A DNA stretch of 45,940 bases, taken from the NCBI GenBank assembly GCA_904063045.1, contig CAJFCJ010000154.1, forward strand, positions 1 through 45,940, given 5' to 3'. The notes under the pieces were generated by a model, which was given only the letters and a program-made list of their open reading frames with translations, made no database searches and was not told where the DNA came from. A program made the translations under genes and the position numbers. This document shows positions 30,392 to 40,999 of the stretch, piece after piece (the stretch's first letter is position 1; each line of letters opens with the position of its first letter). Source of the stretch: Dimorphilus gyrociliatus. Taxonomy: Eukaryota; Annelida; Polychaeta; Dinophilidae.

Positions 30392-31569
30392 ATGTTTTTA
30401 TATTTATACTTTGTTAAACTCTCTCAGGTTAATTCTAATACACGAAATGATGTTGCAATAACAACCAATAAAGAAGATGAAGAAATAAGCGAATTTCGTG
30501 GGGATAAGTTTTATAACTGTGTTAAAAGTGAAGTTAGAAAAGAAATGGAAAAAGGAATAAATGAGGACACATTTAAAAACATACAGAGGCTATTTTATGG
30601 ATTATTAATACATTGTGAATACAAATTGGGGCGTGTTTACATTCCATTTGAAAGAATTAGTAACTTTTTATTTGTAGACGAAATTATAAAGAATAAAGCT
30701 GACAATTTAGCCAAAGAAGCTACAAAAAGTCGTATTATTCTTGATGAAGATATTTTTACTTATAATATATATATTGATAAATTACATAACGACATGACTT
30801 TTAAAAATAGCAAAGGTAGACTTAAAGAAGAAAAAAGACTACTAAAAGACTTTCTAAATATTATTAGTAATGGAGAAGAAGATGAAGAGCGCCACAATAA
30901 AATAACAGAAGCCTTAAAAAGTTGCAAAAGGTCATACTGTATATCTGATTTAAATGAAGTAAAACCAGGAAATCTTTGTATACAAATAAAAAAGTTTAGT
31001 CTAAAATGGCGAGAAGATATTGTTTTCCATAATTATAAAAAATCAAGTTTCGAGTTTAAAGATGAAAGTTGTATTAATGGGTTTCTCATATGCAACGATA
31101 AGCTTCTTTATAAATCAAGTAGAATATATGCATTCCTACCCAAAGCTAGCTTTGTAGCCGTTCCTATGGAAGATAAACGTTTCTATACTATATTTGCATT
31201 GGAAGGTTGGTTTATAAAAGCTGAACAATTCGTTGATCTTTGGAAAGAAATGTTTAAGCTAATGGATGGAAAGAATATACTTAAGAAGTTTAAAAAAAAA
31301 GAGTACAACTAAAAGTCCCAAAGATTATACGAACTGCTATTGTTGAAAATGAAAGTTCTATAATCAAACAAAAAGGAGTAAAAACCTCACATTATACCTA
31401 TTTCGAAATGAACAAAGAAGGTATAAACGTAATACCAAATGAAGATACAGAATATAGAGAGGCAAAAACAAGTATTCTTCAAAAAAATGTATCTCTAAAA
31501 AAGTTTCATACGGGGATTGTAATCGACGTTGAGACAAATACTATACATTATGTTTTTAGGACCTTCTAA
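30392..31569 (+). pseudogene. Serpin-like protein with a frameshift in an A9 run
   Basis: Frame one (30392-31312, 306 residues) has a weak hydrophobic N-terminus. Its second half fits the serpin core: LCIQIKKFSLKWREDIVF like the conserved ...KG.W...F strand, then SSRIYAFLPKASFVAVPM and a helix-rich stretch. At nine A (31292-31300) the frame must move by one. The next frame gives RVQLKVPKII, then FEMNKEGINV, which resembles the serpin hinge before the reactive loop, and ends with HTGIVIDVETNTIHYVFRTF, which resembles the last serpin strand, to a stop at 31567-31569. Secreted serpins are known from Nosema bombycis. The target protease is unknown, and the hinge lacks the usual run of small residues, so inhibitory activity is doubtful. 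Confidence 0.62.
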
Positions 31570-33308
31570 AGACAAGTCTACTAAATGTATATTTCTTTAT
31601 AATAATCTATTTTATTATATAAAAAAAACAGCTATACTTAAAAGTTATAGTATAAATTTATTTAAACTGATTTTTAATGAATTACGATATAACTTTACTA
31701 TGTTGTTTATTTAGAATTACAACTGAATTTTTTTTACAACGAATTCATGTGCTTTGTAAACTCCTTATATTTTTGATTCATGGCCTTTATTTTATTATAA
31801 TCTTCAACATGTTTCTATTTTATCACTTTTTAATCATTAGGATTATTTACACAATAAAGTAAACAAAATTACTAGAAACGTTTTTTATTCAAAACAATTA
31901 TTAAGTTATAAAATTGCGATATCAAACATTTACATTAGTTCTTTTTTTCATAGAAATTTGTTAACCTATGACTAGGTAGATTTTATTATTTAAATATTTG
32001 AAATACGGCTTCCAATAAGACTCAATACATGAGTATTTAAACACACTCCTAGTCATATAAGTACCAAATTATTATTCAACGTATCATTTATATATTAATA
32101 ATCGTCTAATCTTTATTATCCGCTTATTAGTTTGAGAGGATTATTGTATTAAGAAGAAATACATAATCAATTAATAGTAATAGATTGAAAGTTCTTTGTT
32201 CTCAGAAGCTTAAAAACATAATTCTTATATTTGTAATTCTTAACCATCTATACAATAAATTCGAAGAATAAAATTAGAAAATTTTACCAATTCGACCTAA
32301 AATGCTATTTTTATATAATTTGATTGAAATGTCATTAAAAGACTTAATTATTATATTATCAACCATTTTATAGTCTCTTTAGTTGTTAGCTGTGATATAT
32401 TCATATTACCTAAAACTCTTTTTATAAGAGCTCCTATAATCAATTCTATAAAACTTCTAATCAACTTTCAGTAAAGTTTTAATGAATTTTAAAACATTCT
32501 ATGTATTTTCTTTTCTTATAACATCTATAAACGAATCGATTAATATCTGTGATGGTCATGTCCATCATAAGTTTTCTGATACAAAAGATATGTAAGATAT
32601 CTCTAATCAAAACCAATATTAAGTAAATTTTTTAAAAAGTGTCATATACCTTAACTTTTTACATGATTAAAAAATGTGTGTAGATGTTTTTAGCTAATCC
32701 AATTAAACATTATCATCTGCAATACGTTCAACACTAATTAAAGAAGATCGAAAACTCTATATTAAGCAATTTAAAATACGAAAACATAAATTATAACACT
32801 TTTTTCTATAATCATAGTAAATGCTATTAAATTTTTTAAACGATAAAAATCATATATTTAGATACTAACCAATAAAATAAACCTATAAATTGTAAATTAA
32901 GTTAGTTAAACTGTAATTTTTAAATAAATTAAACAAGTTTATCAACCTATGATTGTTTTTTAAAATTTATTGTTTATAAATGCTAATTATGTTATTCTGA
33001 TAAATAAATAAAACAACACGAAAACAAAAATATCGATGTTTCTAAAATAACCAAAAACGAAGCGTTAAATAAAAATTTTTAAATTTGTGTTTTCTTTAAT
33101 TAGAACAAAAGTTTTAATGTTTTAAAATAACCAAATAAACGTAATTTAAATAAAAACATCAAATCTCTGTTTAGAGTACATTTAATTTAGTTGCTTTAAA
33201 AATTTATAAATTTAAAAAAAAAAGAATTTCCTTTTTAATAAAAAATAGGAAAACTGAGTTTGTAAAATTTATTACAAATTAGTTAAAAATAAGACAAAAA
33301 AGTTTTAT
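31570..33308. other. Long intergenic region without recognised genes
   Basis: The short open frames here are unconvincing: no CCC motif, and composition like the surrounding non-coding DNA. The only clear pattern is the imperfect tandem duplication near 33035-33175. Confidence 0.45.
33035..33178 (+). repeat. Imperfect tandem duplication, about 85 bp apart
   Basis: The block with taaaataaccaaa, aacg and aaataaaaa (about 33038-33092) recurs about 33118-33172 with substitutions and small indels. It is an old duplication with no coding content. Confidence 0.6.
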
Positions 33309-35432
33309 TTAAAGCTCCTTTCTTGTATCTTCTTTTATACTATCAGTTTTTTCTTCTTTTATTTCTTCTGTAGCTTCAATGGGACTTTTTGTTTCTTCCT
33401 TGATATTTTCTACAGATCCAAATATTTTCTTTCTTATTTTTTCTGTTATACCTTCGTCTTTCTTTTCTTCTTGTTTCTCTTTTTTATTATTTTGATTTTC
33501 TTTATTTTCTTCTACAGTTTCAATAGGATTTTTTGTATCTTCCTTCTCCCTCTCCTTTTTCTCTTCTTCTTCTTTTTTCTTTTGTTCTTCTTTAAGCTTC
33601 TTTTCTCTCTCTACCTTATTTTTATAGGTAGTTACCTTTTGGAACATAAGTCCTTCAAAATCTATCTGTTTGTTAAGAAATTCGGTATATAAAATACTTG
33701 TATCTTTCTTCGCTTCTTTAAACCATTCGTTTAATTTATCAAATTCTTCTTGGTTTTCATTTAAAGCATGGACTTCTTCTATCTTAGTGCTCTGTTGTAT
33801 CTCTTTAATATAGTCTTCTAATATTTTGATACCAGAGCTCCTTTTTTCGACATCCTTCTTTAGTCTTTCATTCTCTGATTTATACTTATCTAACAAGAGG
33901 TTATATTTTTCTTTTTGGGCATAACTGCTGTTTTTTAAAAGACTTTCTTTTAAATTAGTTAATTCTTCAACCTTTTCCTTTGCTAAGAACTCTAAATTAA
34001 TTTTTTGTTTGATGTTTCTATAAAACTTTTTATTGCAATTCATTTCTTCTTTAAATGTGTGACTGTTTACGTAAATTTCAGGATAAGTTTTTGATTTGTG
34101 ATTCTCAATATTATTAAAGAGACCTTCCAATGTTTTGTTATCTAAAGAGTGTAAATTTAGCCATTTTTTACAAAAATCGTAACTAAAAATTGATTTGAAC
34201 ATAAAACTATTGTCATCTTTAGTTCCTACTAAATAGACATCGAGTTTATTAGAATCTATATTTCTTTCTTCAAGAACTGCTTTTATTTCATTTTCAATAC
34301 AAGATACGTCATTTTTAATTGTTTCTAAGTATTTGTTAAACTCTACCATTAAGTTATACAAAAAGAATTTAACATCTTCTATGACGTAAACTTTTTTACT
34401 CTCTTCGTATACAAATACTTCTAAGAGTTTGAAATATTCGTCTTTGTCTATATTTAAGTTACTACTTAACATTTCTAATGTGCGACAATATGCTTTTGAG
34501 ATATCACAATATAAAGTATACTCGTTTCTTTTATCTTCTCTTATCAAAGGATAAAAATTAAATTCATTGTTTCTTATTTTTTCTACAGTTTCGTCATCAG
34601 ATTTTTCTATATTCTTACAAATTTCTCTAACCTGTTCTCTTAAGTATTTTAGAATGAACTCTTCAGTAAGCATTTTTGAAATCTTGTTTGTTGATTTTCT
34701 ATATATTAATTTATCAGTGTATAGAGAAAAGACTGTTTTAAATGAGTTTGTATTTATTATAAGTGAATTTTGACTACCTTTTAACATAAGAGACTCTGGA
34801 ACTACCTTTTTTATTTTGTAGTTTCTAAAGGCTTTAAATAGGAACTTGGAAAAGTCTTCTAAATTTTCTTCTGCTTTTATTTTGGTATGAGTTGATTTTT
34901 CTTCATTTGTTTTCTCTTTTGTTTGTTCATCTTTTGTGCCTTTCTCTTGTACTTCTTCTTCCTTATTTTCTACAGTTTCTTCGTTTTTTAATTCATCTTT
35001 CTTTTCTGTAGCTTCTTTGTTATTTAATTCATCTTTCTTTTCTGTAGCTTCTTTGTTATTTAATTCTTGTGTAGAAACAAAGTCCTTGTAAAAACTATCC
35101 GGAAGTATCAAAAACAGGTCATAGTTCCTGTAGACATTAAGCTTTTCCACTACTAAGTCTAAAACATCAGATTTTAACATTTCTGTCTCATAATTAAAAA
35201 CTTTGACAACTTTATTTTCTACAAATGTTTCGTAATCGTCTTGTATAAAATTATTTAAATTAGAAATGATATTATAATTCCCAAGAGATGAAATCTTATC
35301 TTTAAGAAAAGCTAAACTTCCTTTAATCTTTTTTTTATTATTTGTATTCTTTATTTGATAGTGTAAATCATCGGTAAAATGACATATAAGTGTACTAAAA
35401 GAATCTAATATTTGTAAGAATATAAGTGACAT
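33309..35432 (-). CDS. Large charged orphan protein, coiled-coil C-terminus, 707 residues
   Basis: Intact frame; the ATG at 35432 is preceded by ACCCCTCCA (complement of 35437-35440). A short hydrophobic N-terminus (MSLIFLQILDSFSTLICHF) could be a leader. Residues about 120-190 are a low-complexity Glu/Lys/Asn region with the repeated unit NNKEATEKKDEL. The middle (about 190-500) has globular composition. From about 500 to the end are long helices, then Lys/Glu-rich coiled coil and further low-complexity repeats (PIEATEEIKEE and PIETVEENKEN). No family was recognised. It is divergently paired with the PTPA gene, the two starts being 114 bp apart. Confidence 0.8.
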   Translation of the reverse strand: MSLIFLQILDSFSTLICHFTDDLHYQIKNTNNKKKIKGSLAFLKDKISSLGNYNIISNLNNFIQDDYETFVENKVVKVFNYETEMLKSDVLDLVVEKLNVYRNYDLFLILPDSFYKDFVSTQELNNKEATEKKDELNNKEATEKKDELKNEETVENKEEEVQEKGTKDEQTKEKTNEEKSTHTKIKAEENLEDFSKFLFKAFRNYKIKKVVPESLMLKGSQNSLIINTNSFKTVFSLYTDKLIYRKSTNKISKMLTEEFILKYLREQVREICKNIEKSDDETVEKIRNNEFNFYPLIREDKRNEYTLYCDISKAYCRTLEMLSSNLNIDKDEYFKLLEVFVYEESKKVYVIEDVKFFLYNLMVEFNKYLETIKNDVSCIENEIKAVLEERNIDSNKLDVYLVGTKDDNSFMFKSIFSYDFCKKWLNLHSLDNKTLEGLFNNIENHKSKTYPEIYVNSHTFKEEMNCNKKFYRNIKQKINLEFLAKEKVEELTNLKESLLKNSSYAQKEKYNLLLDKYKSENERLKKDVEKRSSGIKILEDYIKEIQQSTKIEEVHALNENQEEFDKLNEWFKEAKKDTSILYTEFLNKQIDFEGLMFQKVTTYKNKVEREKKLKEEQKKKEEEEKKEREKEDTKNPIETVEENKENQNNKKEKQEEKKDEGITEKIRKKIFGSVENIKEETKSPIEATEEIKEEKTDSIKEDTRKEL

Positions 35433-35546
35433 TGGAGGGGTAAAAAATAAAAAATAAATATTTTTTTTGAAAAAAAACTGTATAAATTTTATTAATGTTA
35501 ATTTACTAAAATATAGGATATAATAAGTTATAATCTACCCTTAACG

Positions 35547-36485
35547 ATGTGTTCAAAAAGCAGAAACTTAAAAAGCGTTTTTAATTTTTATAAAACCATA
35601 TCAAAAGAAATTCGGTCTAATTTTTATTCTATGAAAATTAATTTCAACTCAAATGACAATTTACTAAACAATCTTTTTAAAGACGTAATAGAATCTATAG
35701 AATCTACAAGACTTTCAGAGTCTCCTCAAAGGTTTGGAAACTCGTCATTCTTATTGTTTATAAACTCGTTAAACTCTATTTATGATAAATTTGTTGAACA
35801 AATAGAAGATAAGCATTTCTCAGAGATGATGAAAACAAACAGATTTTATTTTTTAGAGTCCTTTGGAAGTAAGAGAATAGATTATGGAACAGGCCATGAA
35901 CTTAATTTCTTTTGTTTTATATTTTTATACCAAAAACTAAATACTAAACAGCCATCAAAGAACATAGAATTTAATAAAACATCATCTGAAAGCCTCATTT
36001 CAATTTTCTATTTAAACATTTACTTTAGAATAATAAGACGAATTATTATTAAGTTTAATCTAGAGCCTGCTGGTTCGATAGGATTGTGGGGGATTGATGA
36101 TTTTCAAGTGCTTCCATTTCTTTTAGGATCTAATCAACTAAAATTGAGGAATGACGTAAATTTTGAAGACATTTTAGAAAAATTTCCAAAGACAAAAGAA
36201 CAGTTTGAAAATTATAATTGGTTAACAAAAGAGATGATTTTTGGTGTATTACCAATAAAATTTAGCCCAGAGTTGAATATATTAGAAGAAGCAATAGAAT
36301 TTTGCTACCTGAATAAGTGTAAATTGATTTTTAATAAGTTTAGCGTCCATTCTAGAAGGCTATATTTAATGAAAAAAGACAGTTGGGACTCAATTATAGA
36401 AAAATTAGAAGAATATTGGGTTGATAATGTATTAAAAAATCAACAAGTTTTACAGCATTTTAAGTCTAGTTCAGAATTAAATTAA
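35547..36485 (+). CDS. Serine/threonine phosphatase 2A activator (PTPA/Rrd), peptidyl-prolyl isomerase
   Basis: A 312-residue protein of the PTPA family, near the usual length. The hallmark motifs are present: SFGSKRIDYGTGHELNFFCF (about 111-130), FNLEPAGSIGLWGIDDFQVL (about 171-190) with the conserved GxWG.DD core, LPFLLGSNQL, and FGVLPIKFSPEL. It activates PP2A catalytic subunits and has prolyl isomerase activity. The start follows CTACCCTTAACG (CCC 35538-35540). Confidence 0.93.
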   Translation: MCSKSRNLKSVFNFYKTISKEIRSNFYSMKINFNSNDNLLNNLFKDVIESIESTRLSESPQRFGNSSFLLFINSLNSIYDKFVEQIEDKHFSEMMKTNRFYFLESFGSKRIDYGTGHELNFFCFIFLYQKLNTKQPSKNIEFNKTSSESLISIFYLNIYFRIIRRIIIKFNLEPAGSIGLWGIDDFQVLPFLLGSNQLKLRNDVNFEDILEKFPKTKEQFENYNWLTKEMIFGVLPIKFSPELNILEEAIEFCYLNKCKLIFNKFSVHSRRLYLMKKDSWDSIIEKLEEYWVDNVLKNQQVLQHFKSSSELN

Positions 36486-36557
36486 ATTTCCTTAATTAGA
36501 TTTTAAGTGAATTACTGTAAAAGTACTTTAAAAATTAAATCCATCAACTATTTTTAA

Positions 36558-37202
36558 TTAATCCTTTCTCAACTCCATAACTCTTTTCTCAACACCTTCT
36601 CTTTTAATTACGTATATTTCTAACTCATCTCCAGTCATTACATCTCTTTCACATACAGAATTAAAACATTTAAAAGCTAATCTAACTGAATCTTCAACGT
36701 CAAGATCTACATCATCTTTAAATATAGAATCCAGTAAAGGTTGTACCATTTCAGCACCTGATCCATAAACAATAGCCCTTTCTCTCTTATAAGAGCCTAC
36801 AGGGTCAAAACTATAAACAGCAGGACCTTCTGAATCAAAACCAGCAACAATACTAAAAGCGTAATACATGAAAAATCTTTTTGAATACAAAATGTTCATT
36901 AAAAGATGGGCTATTTGATCTATGTTTATTTCCCTATTATTCTGCGCTGAATACAACCTTATTCTATGCTCTAGTTGTATACTAACCTCTTTTATGTCTC
37001 CAAAGAAACCAGTAGCTGTAAAAAATGAATTATGAATTGGAAATATTTTTGTTGTAGATCTGCTGTTTATTGTTGTATGAGAAGAGTTTCTGGTATCACT
37101 TGCCATTATTATAAAGTCTTTACTTATAAATGATAGAGTAGTACCAGTGTTATTATCATATGGATTGAATTCATCGGATGTTTTTGTATGAGTAGATATC
37201 AT
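36558..37202 (-). CDS. PRE7: 20S proteasome subunit beta-6 (Pre7/PSMB1 type)
   Basis: A 214-residue protein with the Ntn-hydrolase fold of proteasome beta subunits: GTTLSFISKDFIIMASDTR (about 20-38), FFTATGFFGDIKEV, YSKRFFMYYAFSIVAGFDSEG, AVYSFDPVGSYKRE, GSGAEMVQPLLDS, and a C-terminal ERDVMTGDELEIYVI. The FSFDPVGSY-like block and the MTGD motif are characteristic of beta-6. The family is catalytically silent because the N-terminal Thr nucleophile arrangement is absent. It is part of the 20S core beta ring. The ATG follows CAACCCTTAA (complement of 37207-37209). It is convergent with PTPA, 72 bp between stops. Confidence 0.93.
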   Translation of the reverse strand: MISTHTKTSDEFNPYDNNTGTTLSFISKDFIIMASDTRNSSHTTINSRSTTKIFPIHNSFFTATGFFGDIKEVSIQLEHRIRLYSAQNNREINIDQIAHLLMNILYSKRFFMYYAFSIVAGFDSEGPAVYSFDPVGSYKRERAIVYGSGAEMVQPLLDSIFKDDVDLDVEDSVRLAFKCFNSVCERDVMTGDELEIYVIKREGVEKRVMELRKD

Positions 37203-37497
37203 TTAAGGGTTGTTATGTTTTATTTAATTAAATTGGAGAAGAGTTTCTCTTACTTTAAGAAATAAATAACTCTAGAATTAGGTTAATTTGCTGTTAAAAT
37301 TGGTTTTGTTAGCTTTTTATGAAATGAATTATAAAACTTGATAAGAATATTTAAATGTCATAAACTTTTAATGTAACCTTAAAAAAATATTGGTAAAATT
37401 GGAAATTAAAAACGGAAATTGAGAAATAAAATATTCTATTTTCTAACAAATTTTCAAACATGTTATAAATTGATCTAAAGACAAGAGGGGTACAACA

Positions 37498-38487
37498 ATG
37501 GTAGAAAACAATTATAAATTAGGGATGACTGCTTTATCATTAGTAGAAAACAATAAAGGAATATACGCTGCTGATGAAAGTCCAAGCTCTCTCGACAAAA
37601 AATTTAAAAGTTACAAAATTGACAATACTTATCAAAATAGACTAGATTTGAGAAAATCTTTATTTAAAACCAGTAAAATTAACAATATGATAAGTGGTGT
37701 CATTTTACATGAAGAGACTTTTACACAGAAAGATGATAATGGTAAATTAATAGTTGAGTTTTTATTAGAGCAAGGAATACAACTAGGAATTAAGCTAGAT
37801 AAGGGGTTAAGAGAGTTAGAAGAAGAAAAGATATCAATAGGAATCGAAGATCTTGAAAAAAGAATACAAAGTGACATTTTTAAAAAAGCAACCTTTGCAA
37901 AGTGGAGGTCCTTGTTTTACATTAGTGATGAACTTCCTAGTCAAAAAGCAATTGATGAAAATGTAGAAATTCTGTCCCAATATGCAAAAATATGTCAAAA
38001 GTATGATAAAGTACCAATTGTTGAACCAGAAATACTTTGGAAGGGAAGTTATACTATTGAAAAGAATGCTAAAATAGCAAAGCTGATAATTTCAAAACTT
38101 TTTGCAAAGCTAAATGAGTACGATGTTTACATTCCAGGTGTACTATTAAAAGTAGGATTTATAACAAATGGAAGAGATGATCCAATGAGTACCCCATCTG
38201 ATGTATCTCTACACACTCTCCAAACTCTTTTATCTTCTGTTCCAAATGGTGTTAGGGGTATAGTTTTTCTAAGTGGTGGACATCCACCAGAAGAGGCCTT
38301 TGAGTACCTCCAGAAAGTCAATAAGGAGAAAGGAAATCGTACTTTTTCACTATCTTATAGTTATGGTAGAGCTCTTTCCAATGATTCATTAGAAGCTTTT
38401 GGACAGAAGTTAGGAGAATATGAAATACAATCACGTTTCTACAAAAATCTGAAAAAGTGTCACTCAGCCTTAACAAAAACTGATTAA
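37498..38487 (+). CDS. Fructose-bisphosphate aldolase, class I
   Basis: A 329-residue class I aldolase that splits fructose-1,6-bisphosphate in glycolysis. It shows GIYAADESPSSL (about 21-32) with the conserved active-site Asp, FAKWRSLF (about 137), PIVEPEILWKG (about 178-188), the Schiff-base region IPGVLLKVGF with the active Lys, and IVFLSGGHPPEEA followed by LSYSYGRAL. It is about 30 residues shorter than animal aldolases, mainly at the termini, so the C-terminal Tyr arm is absent. It is divergent from the proteasome gene with 295 bp between starts. Unlike its neighbours it has AGGGGTACAACA and no CCC before the ATG. Confidence 0.95.
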   Translation: MVENNYKLGMTALSLVENNKGIYAADESPSSLDKKFKSYKIDNTYQNRLDLRKSLFKTSKINNMISGVILHEETFTQKDDNGKLIVEFLLEQGIQLGIKLDKGLRELEEEKISIGIEDLEKRIQSDIFKKATFAKWRSLFYISDELPSQKAIDENVEILSQYAKICQKYDKVPIVEPEILWKGSYTIEKNAKIAKLIISKLFAKLNEYDVYIPGVLLKVGFITNGRDDPMSTPSDVSLHTLQTLLSSVPNGVRGIVFLSGGHPPEEAFEYLQKVNKEKGNRTFSLSYSYGRALSNDSLEAFGQKLGEYEIQSRFYKNLKKCHSALTKTD

Positions 38488-38657
38488 GTATTAATTAAAT
38501 AATCTTTAGGCTTTTTAAAACTTGAAATGAGTTGTTTTTATTTTAAAATTTAATTAATTTCTATAAAAGTTAAAAAAAGTCTTTTCTCAAAAAATTAAAA
38601 TACGCTTTAAATTCAAAGTATGTAAAAACGGGGGTTTAAAAGCTTTAATAATTCTCA

Positions 38658-40399
38658 TGTCAAATAAAATACATTTTACGAATAAACTACATGGCAAAAT
38701 CCTATTAAATTAGTATAAATTTCACAAAGATGAATTATTTTAACCCTTATTTCCATGAATTTGGTCGGATCAAATAAACTACATGATAATTTAATAGGAT
38801 TTCATTTTTTATTTAATACAAAATTTTACCATAATTTTTTTTTGGAAACACTCCAACAAATAAACTACATAACTAATTTAATAGAGGTTTACAAATAAAA
38901 AAATTGCTAAAAAATGTATAAAAATGGTATGAATTTACTAACCANCCCGTATACCTAAAATTTCAAATGCTATTGACAGGCAGAACATTTTAAATTTTAT
39001 TTCTTCACGAAGAATACCTCAGCAATTAAATCCTGAAGAAAAAAGACTATTTATCAAAAAGGCAAGGAATTTTCTTTTTATACAGAACAAACTCTACTTG
39101 GTAACTTCTGGTCTTAAAAAGCTATATATTTGTGATTATGAAACAGAATTGAAGAAAGAAATAATAGAAAAAGAGCATCTACCAGGACATATCTGTGCAA
39201 GGAAAGTCAAAGCTAATGTTGACATTTTATATACAAACATCAAGCTATGTGATATAGATGACTATATAAGGTGCTGTGTTGGTTGTCAGCGAGAGGTTCC
39301 TATTGCCAATGTTACACCACTAATTCCAATAGAAGTTTTTAATGTTCATGAAAGACTACAGATTGATATTATAGATTTGAGTAGATATAGCAACGAAAAT
39401 AATGAACATAAATACATTTTAAACTGTATAGATTGTTTCTCTAAATTTGTTTTCAGTTATAAGTTATTAGACAAAAGAGTAGAAACAATACATGAGATTC
39501 TTAATCAGTTATTTTACAACGAAGGTCCCTGGAAAGTCTTACATAGTGACAACGGAAGAGAGTTTAACAATGAGCTAGTAAGAAATCTATGTACTACTTT
39601 CAATATTCGGTACATAAGAGGAAGGCCCAGACACCCACAGTCACAGGGTGTAATTGAAAGATTTAACCAAACACTAAAAAAAAGATTTAGGAAGGCGTTA
39701 GTAGAGTCAACAACTTGGGTTAATAAACATAGAAGTATAGTCTATCAATATAACAATTCTATACATAGAGCAACAGGGCTAAACCATTTGTATTGTTTCG
39801 AAGTGTTGATCCAATAATATAGAAAATAATAATAGTTTTACCTTTCAAACTGCCAGACTTAATTATTTAAATTATGTTAATGAGTACCGTAATGAATACA
39901 ATAGAAGAATGGATCAAAATGAGATTGTTATTGGAGCAAGATATTTACTTGCTAGAGACTTTGATAGTAATCCAAGAACAAGAAGACACTCATTAACTTC
40001 TTTATATCATGACGAGATATATGTACTTATCAACAATAATAATAATAGCTTAACTATTAAAGATGAAAATAATAATTTTAAAACAGTGTCTAGAGGTATG
40101 GTAAAAAGAATAAATGAATAATTCAAACCATTTTTATATATTTTTTATCAATTTTTTTTATTTATAACCCCTATTAAATTAGTTATGTAGTTTATTTGTT
40201 GGAATGTTTCCAAAAAAAAATTTATGGTAAAATTTTGTATTAAATAAAAAGTTGAGGTCCTATTAAATTACCATGTAGTTTATTTGACCCGACCAAATTC
40301 ATGAAAATAAGGGTTTAAATAATTTATTTTTGTGAAATTTATACTAATTTAATAGGATTTTGCCATGTAGTTTATTTGTAAAATGTATTTTATTTGACA
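38658..40399 (+). mobile_element. Integrase-encoding TIR transposon, copy 2 (gene broken)
   Basis: About 1742 bp, beginning TGTCAAATAAAA and ending in its inverse (TTTTATTTGACA). TIRs of about 250 bp align end to end with those of element 1 in layout but use the 12-mer aataaactacat (38681-38692, 38773-38784, 38859-38870; inverted at 40185-40196, 40273-40284, 40365-40376). The enclosed gene encodes the same kind of integrase. No convincing target duplication was seen. An 89-bp tandem repeat begins within about five bases of the right end. Confidence 0.85.
38951..40121 (+). pseudogene. Integrase of element 2, start codon lost and frameshifted
   Basis: The frame is open from 38951 (IPKISNAIDRQN, matching IPVISNINEKNE near the start of the element 1 integrase) to 39817. 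The expected ATG is replaced by GT after CCC in a spot that also holds an ambiguous base (N at 38944). The H2C2 module (HLPGHIC and CVGC), catalytic Asp in LQIDIIDLS, Asp in HSDNGREF and Glu in GVIERFNQTLK are all present. Near 39780 a one-base loss in an A-run shifts the frame, a TAG follows, and the tail continues at 39909-40121 (GARYLLARDFDSNPRTRR). A recent loss is likely because the protein is otherwise well preserved. Confidence 0.85.
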
Positions 40400-40403
40400 C
40401 GAC

Positions 40404-40604
40404 ATAAATTAATATAAAAATATAATATATTCTTATTCTTAATACACTTGTAATATTCATATATAAAAAAATTAAATATAGAGTATTTTAGTATAAATTA
40501 ATATAAAAATATAATATATTCTTATTCTTAATACACTTGTAATATTCATATATAAAAAAATTAAATATAGAGTATTTTAGTATAAATTAATATAAAAATA
40601 TAAA
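40404..40604 (+). repeat. 89-bp tandem repeat, about 2.3 copies
   Basis: Copies start at 40404, 40493 and 40582 (partial). The first two are identical as read. The repeat starts directly beside the right end of integrase element 2. Confidence 0.93.
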
Positions 40605-40999
40605 TTATGATAAGTATTTTAATATAAATTAATATAAAAAATAAAAAAATAAAAATTAAATATTTATTTATTTTATAGCATTGGAATAAAAACTTTTAAT
40701 TACAGAAAATAGAAAATTATTTTTTTTTGGTAATTGATTTATTTGACATCTTTTTTATTTTAAAATTTTTATTTTTTAAATCTGTTTTCTATTTTTATAA
40801 GATTAATTATGGAAATTTTAACTTACCAAAAAAGAAAATTTAATTATTCATGAGTTTTTACTTTTATTATTTATTTTGTACTTTATCTTTAAATATTAAA
40901 TTTTCTTAAACTTAACTCATATTAAATTTTCTTAAAAATATAACTTATATTAAATTTTCTTAAAAGTATAAAATGGCAATTTTAAATCCCCTTTTAAAT
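40605..40999. other. Low-complexity intergenic sequence
   Basis: Very AT-rich, with short repeats of tattaaattttcttaaa (about 40900-40970). It ends with the CCCC start motif (40988-40991) of the next gene. Confidence 0.5.

Noticed and set aside
31529-31862. Two short hydrophobic ORFs after the serpin-like gene
   Set aside because: No start motif; the first overlaps the serpin 3' end in another frame, and the composition matches non-coding DNA.
33471-33692. Phe-rich plus-strand ORF inside the large minus-strand gene
   Set aside because: It is the antisense shadow of the Lys/Glu-rich coiled-coil region.
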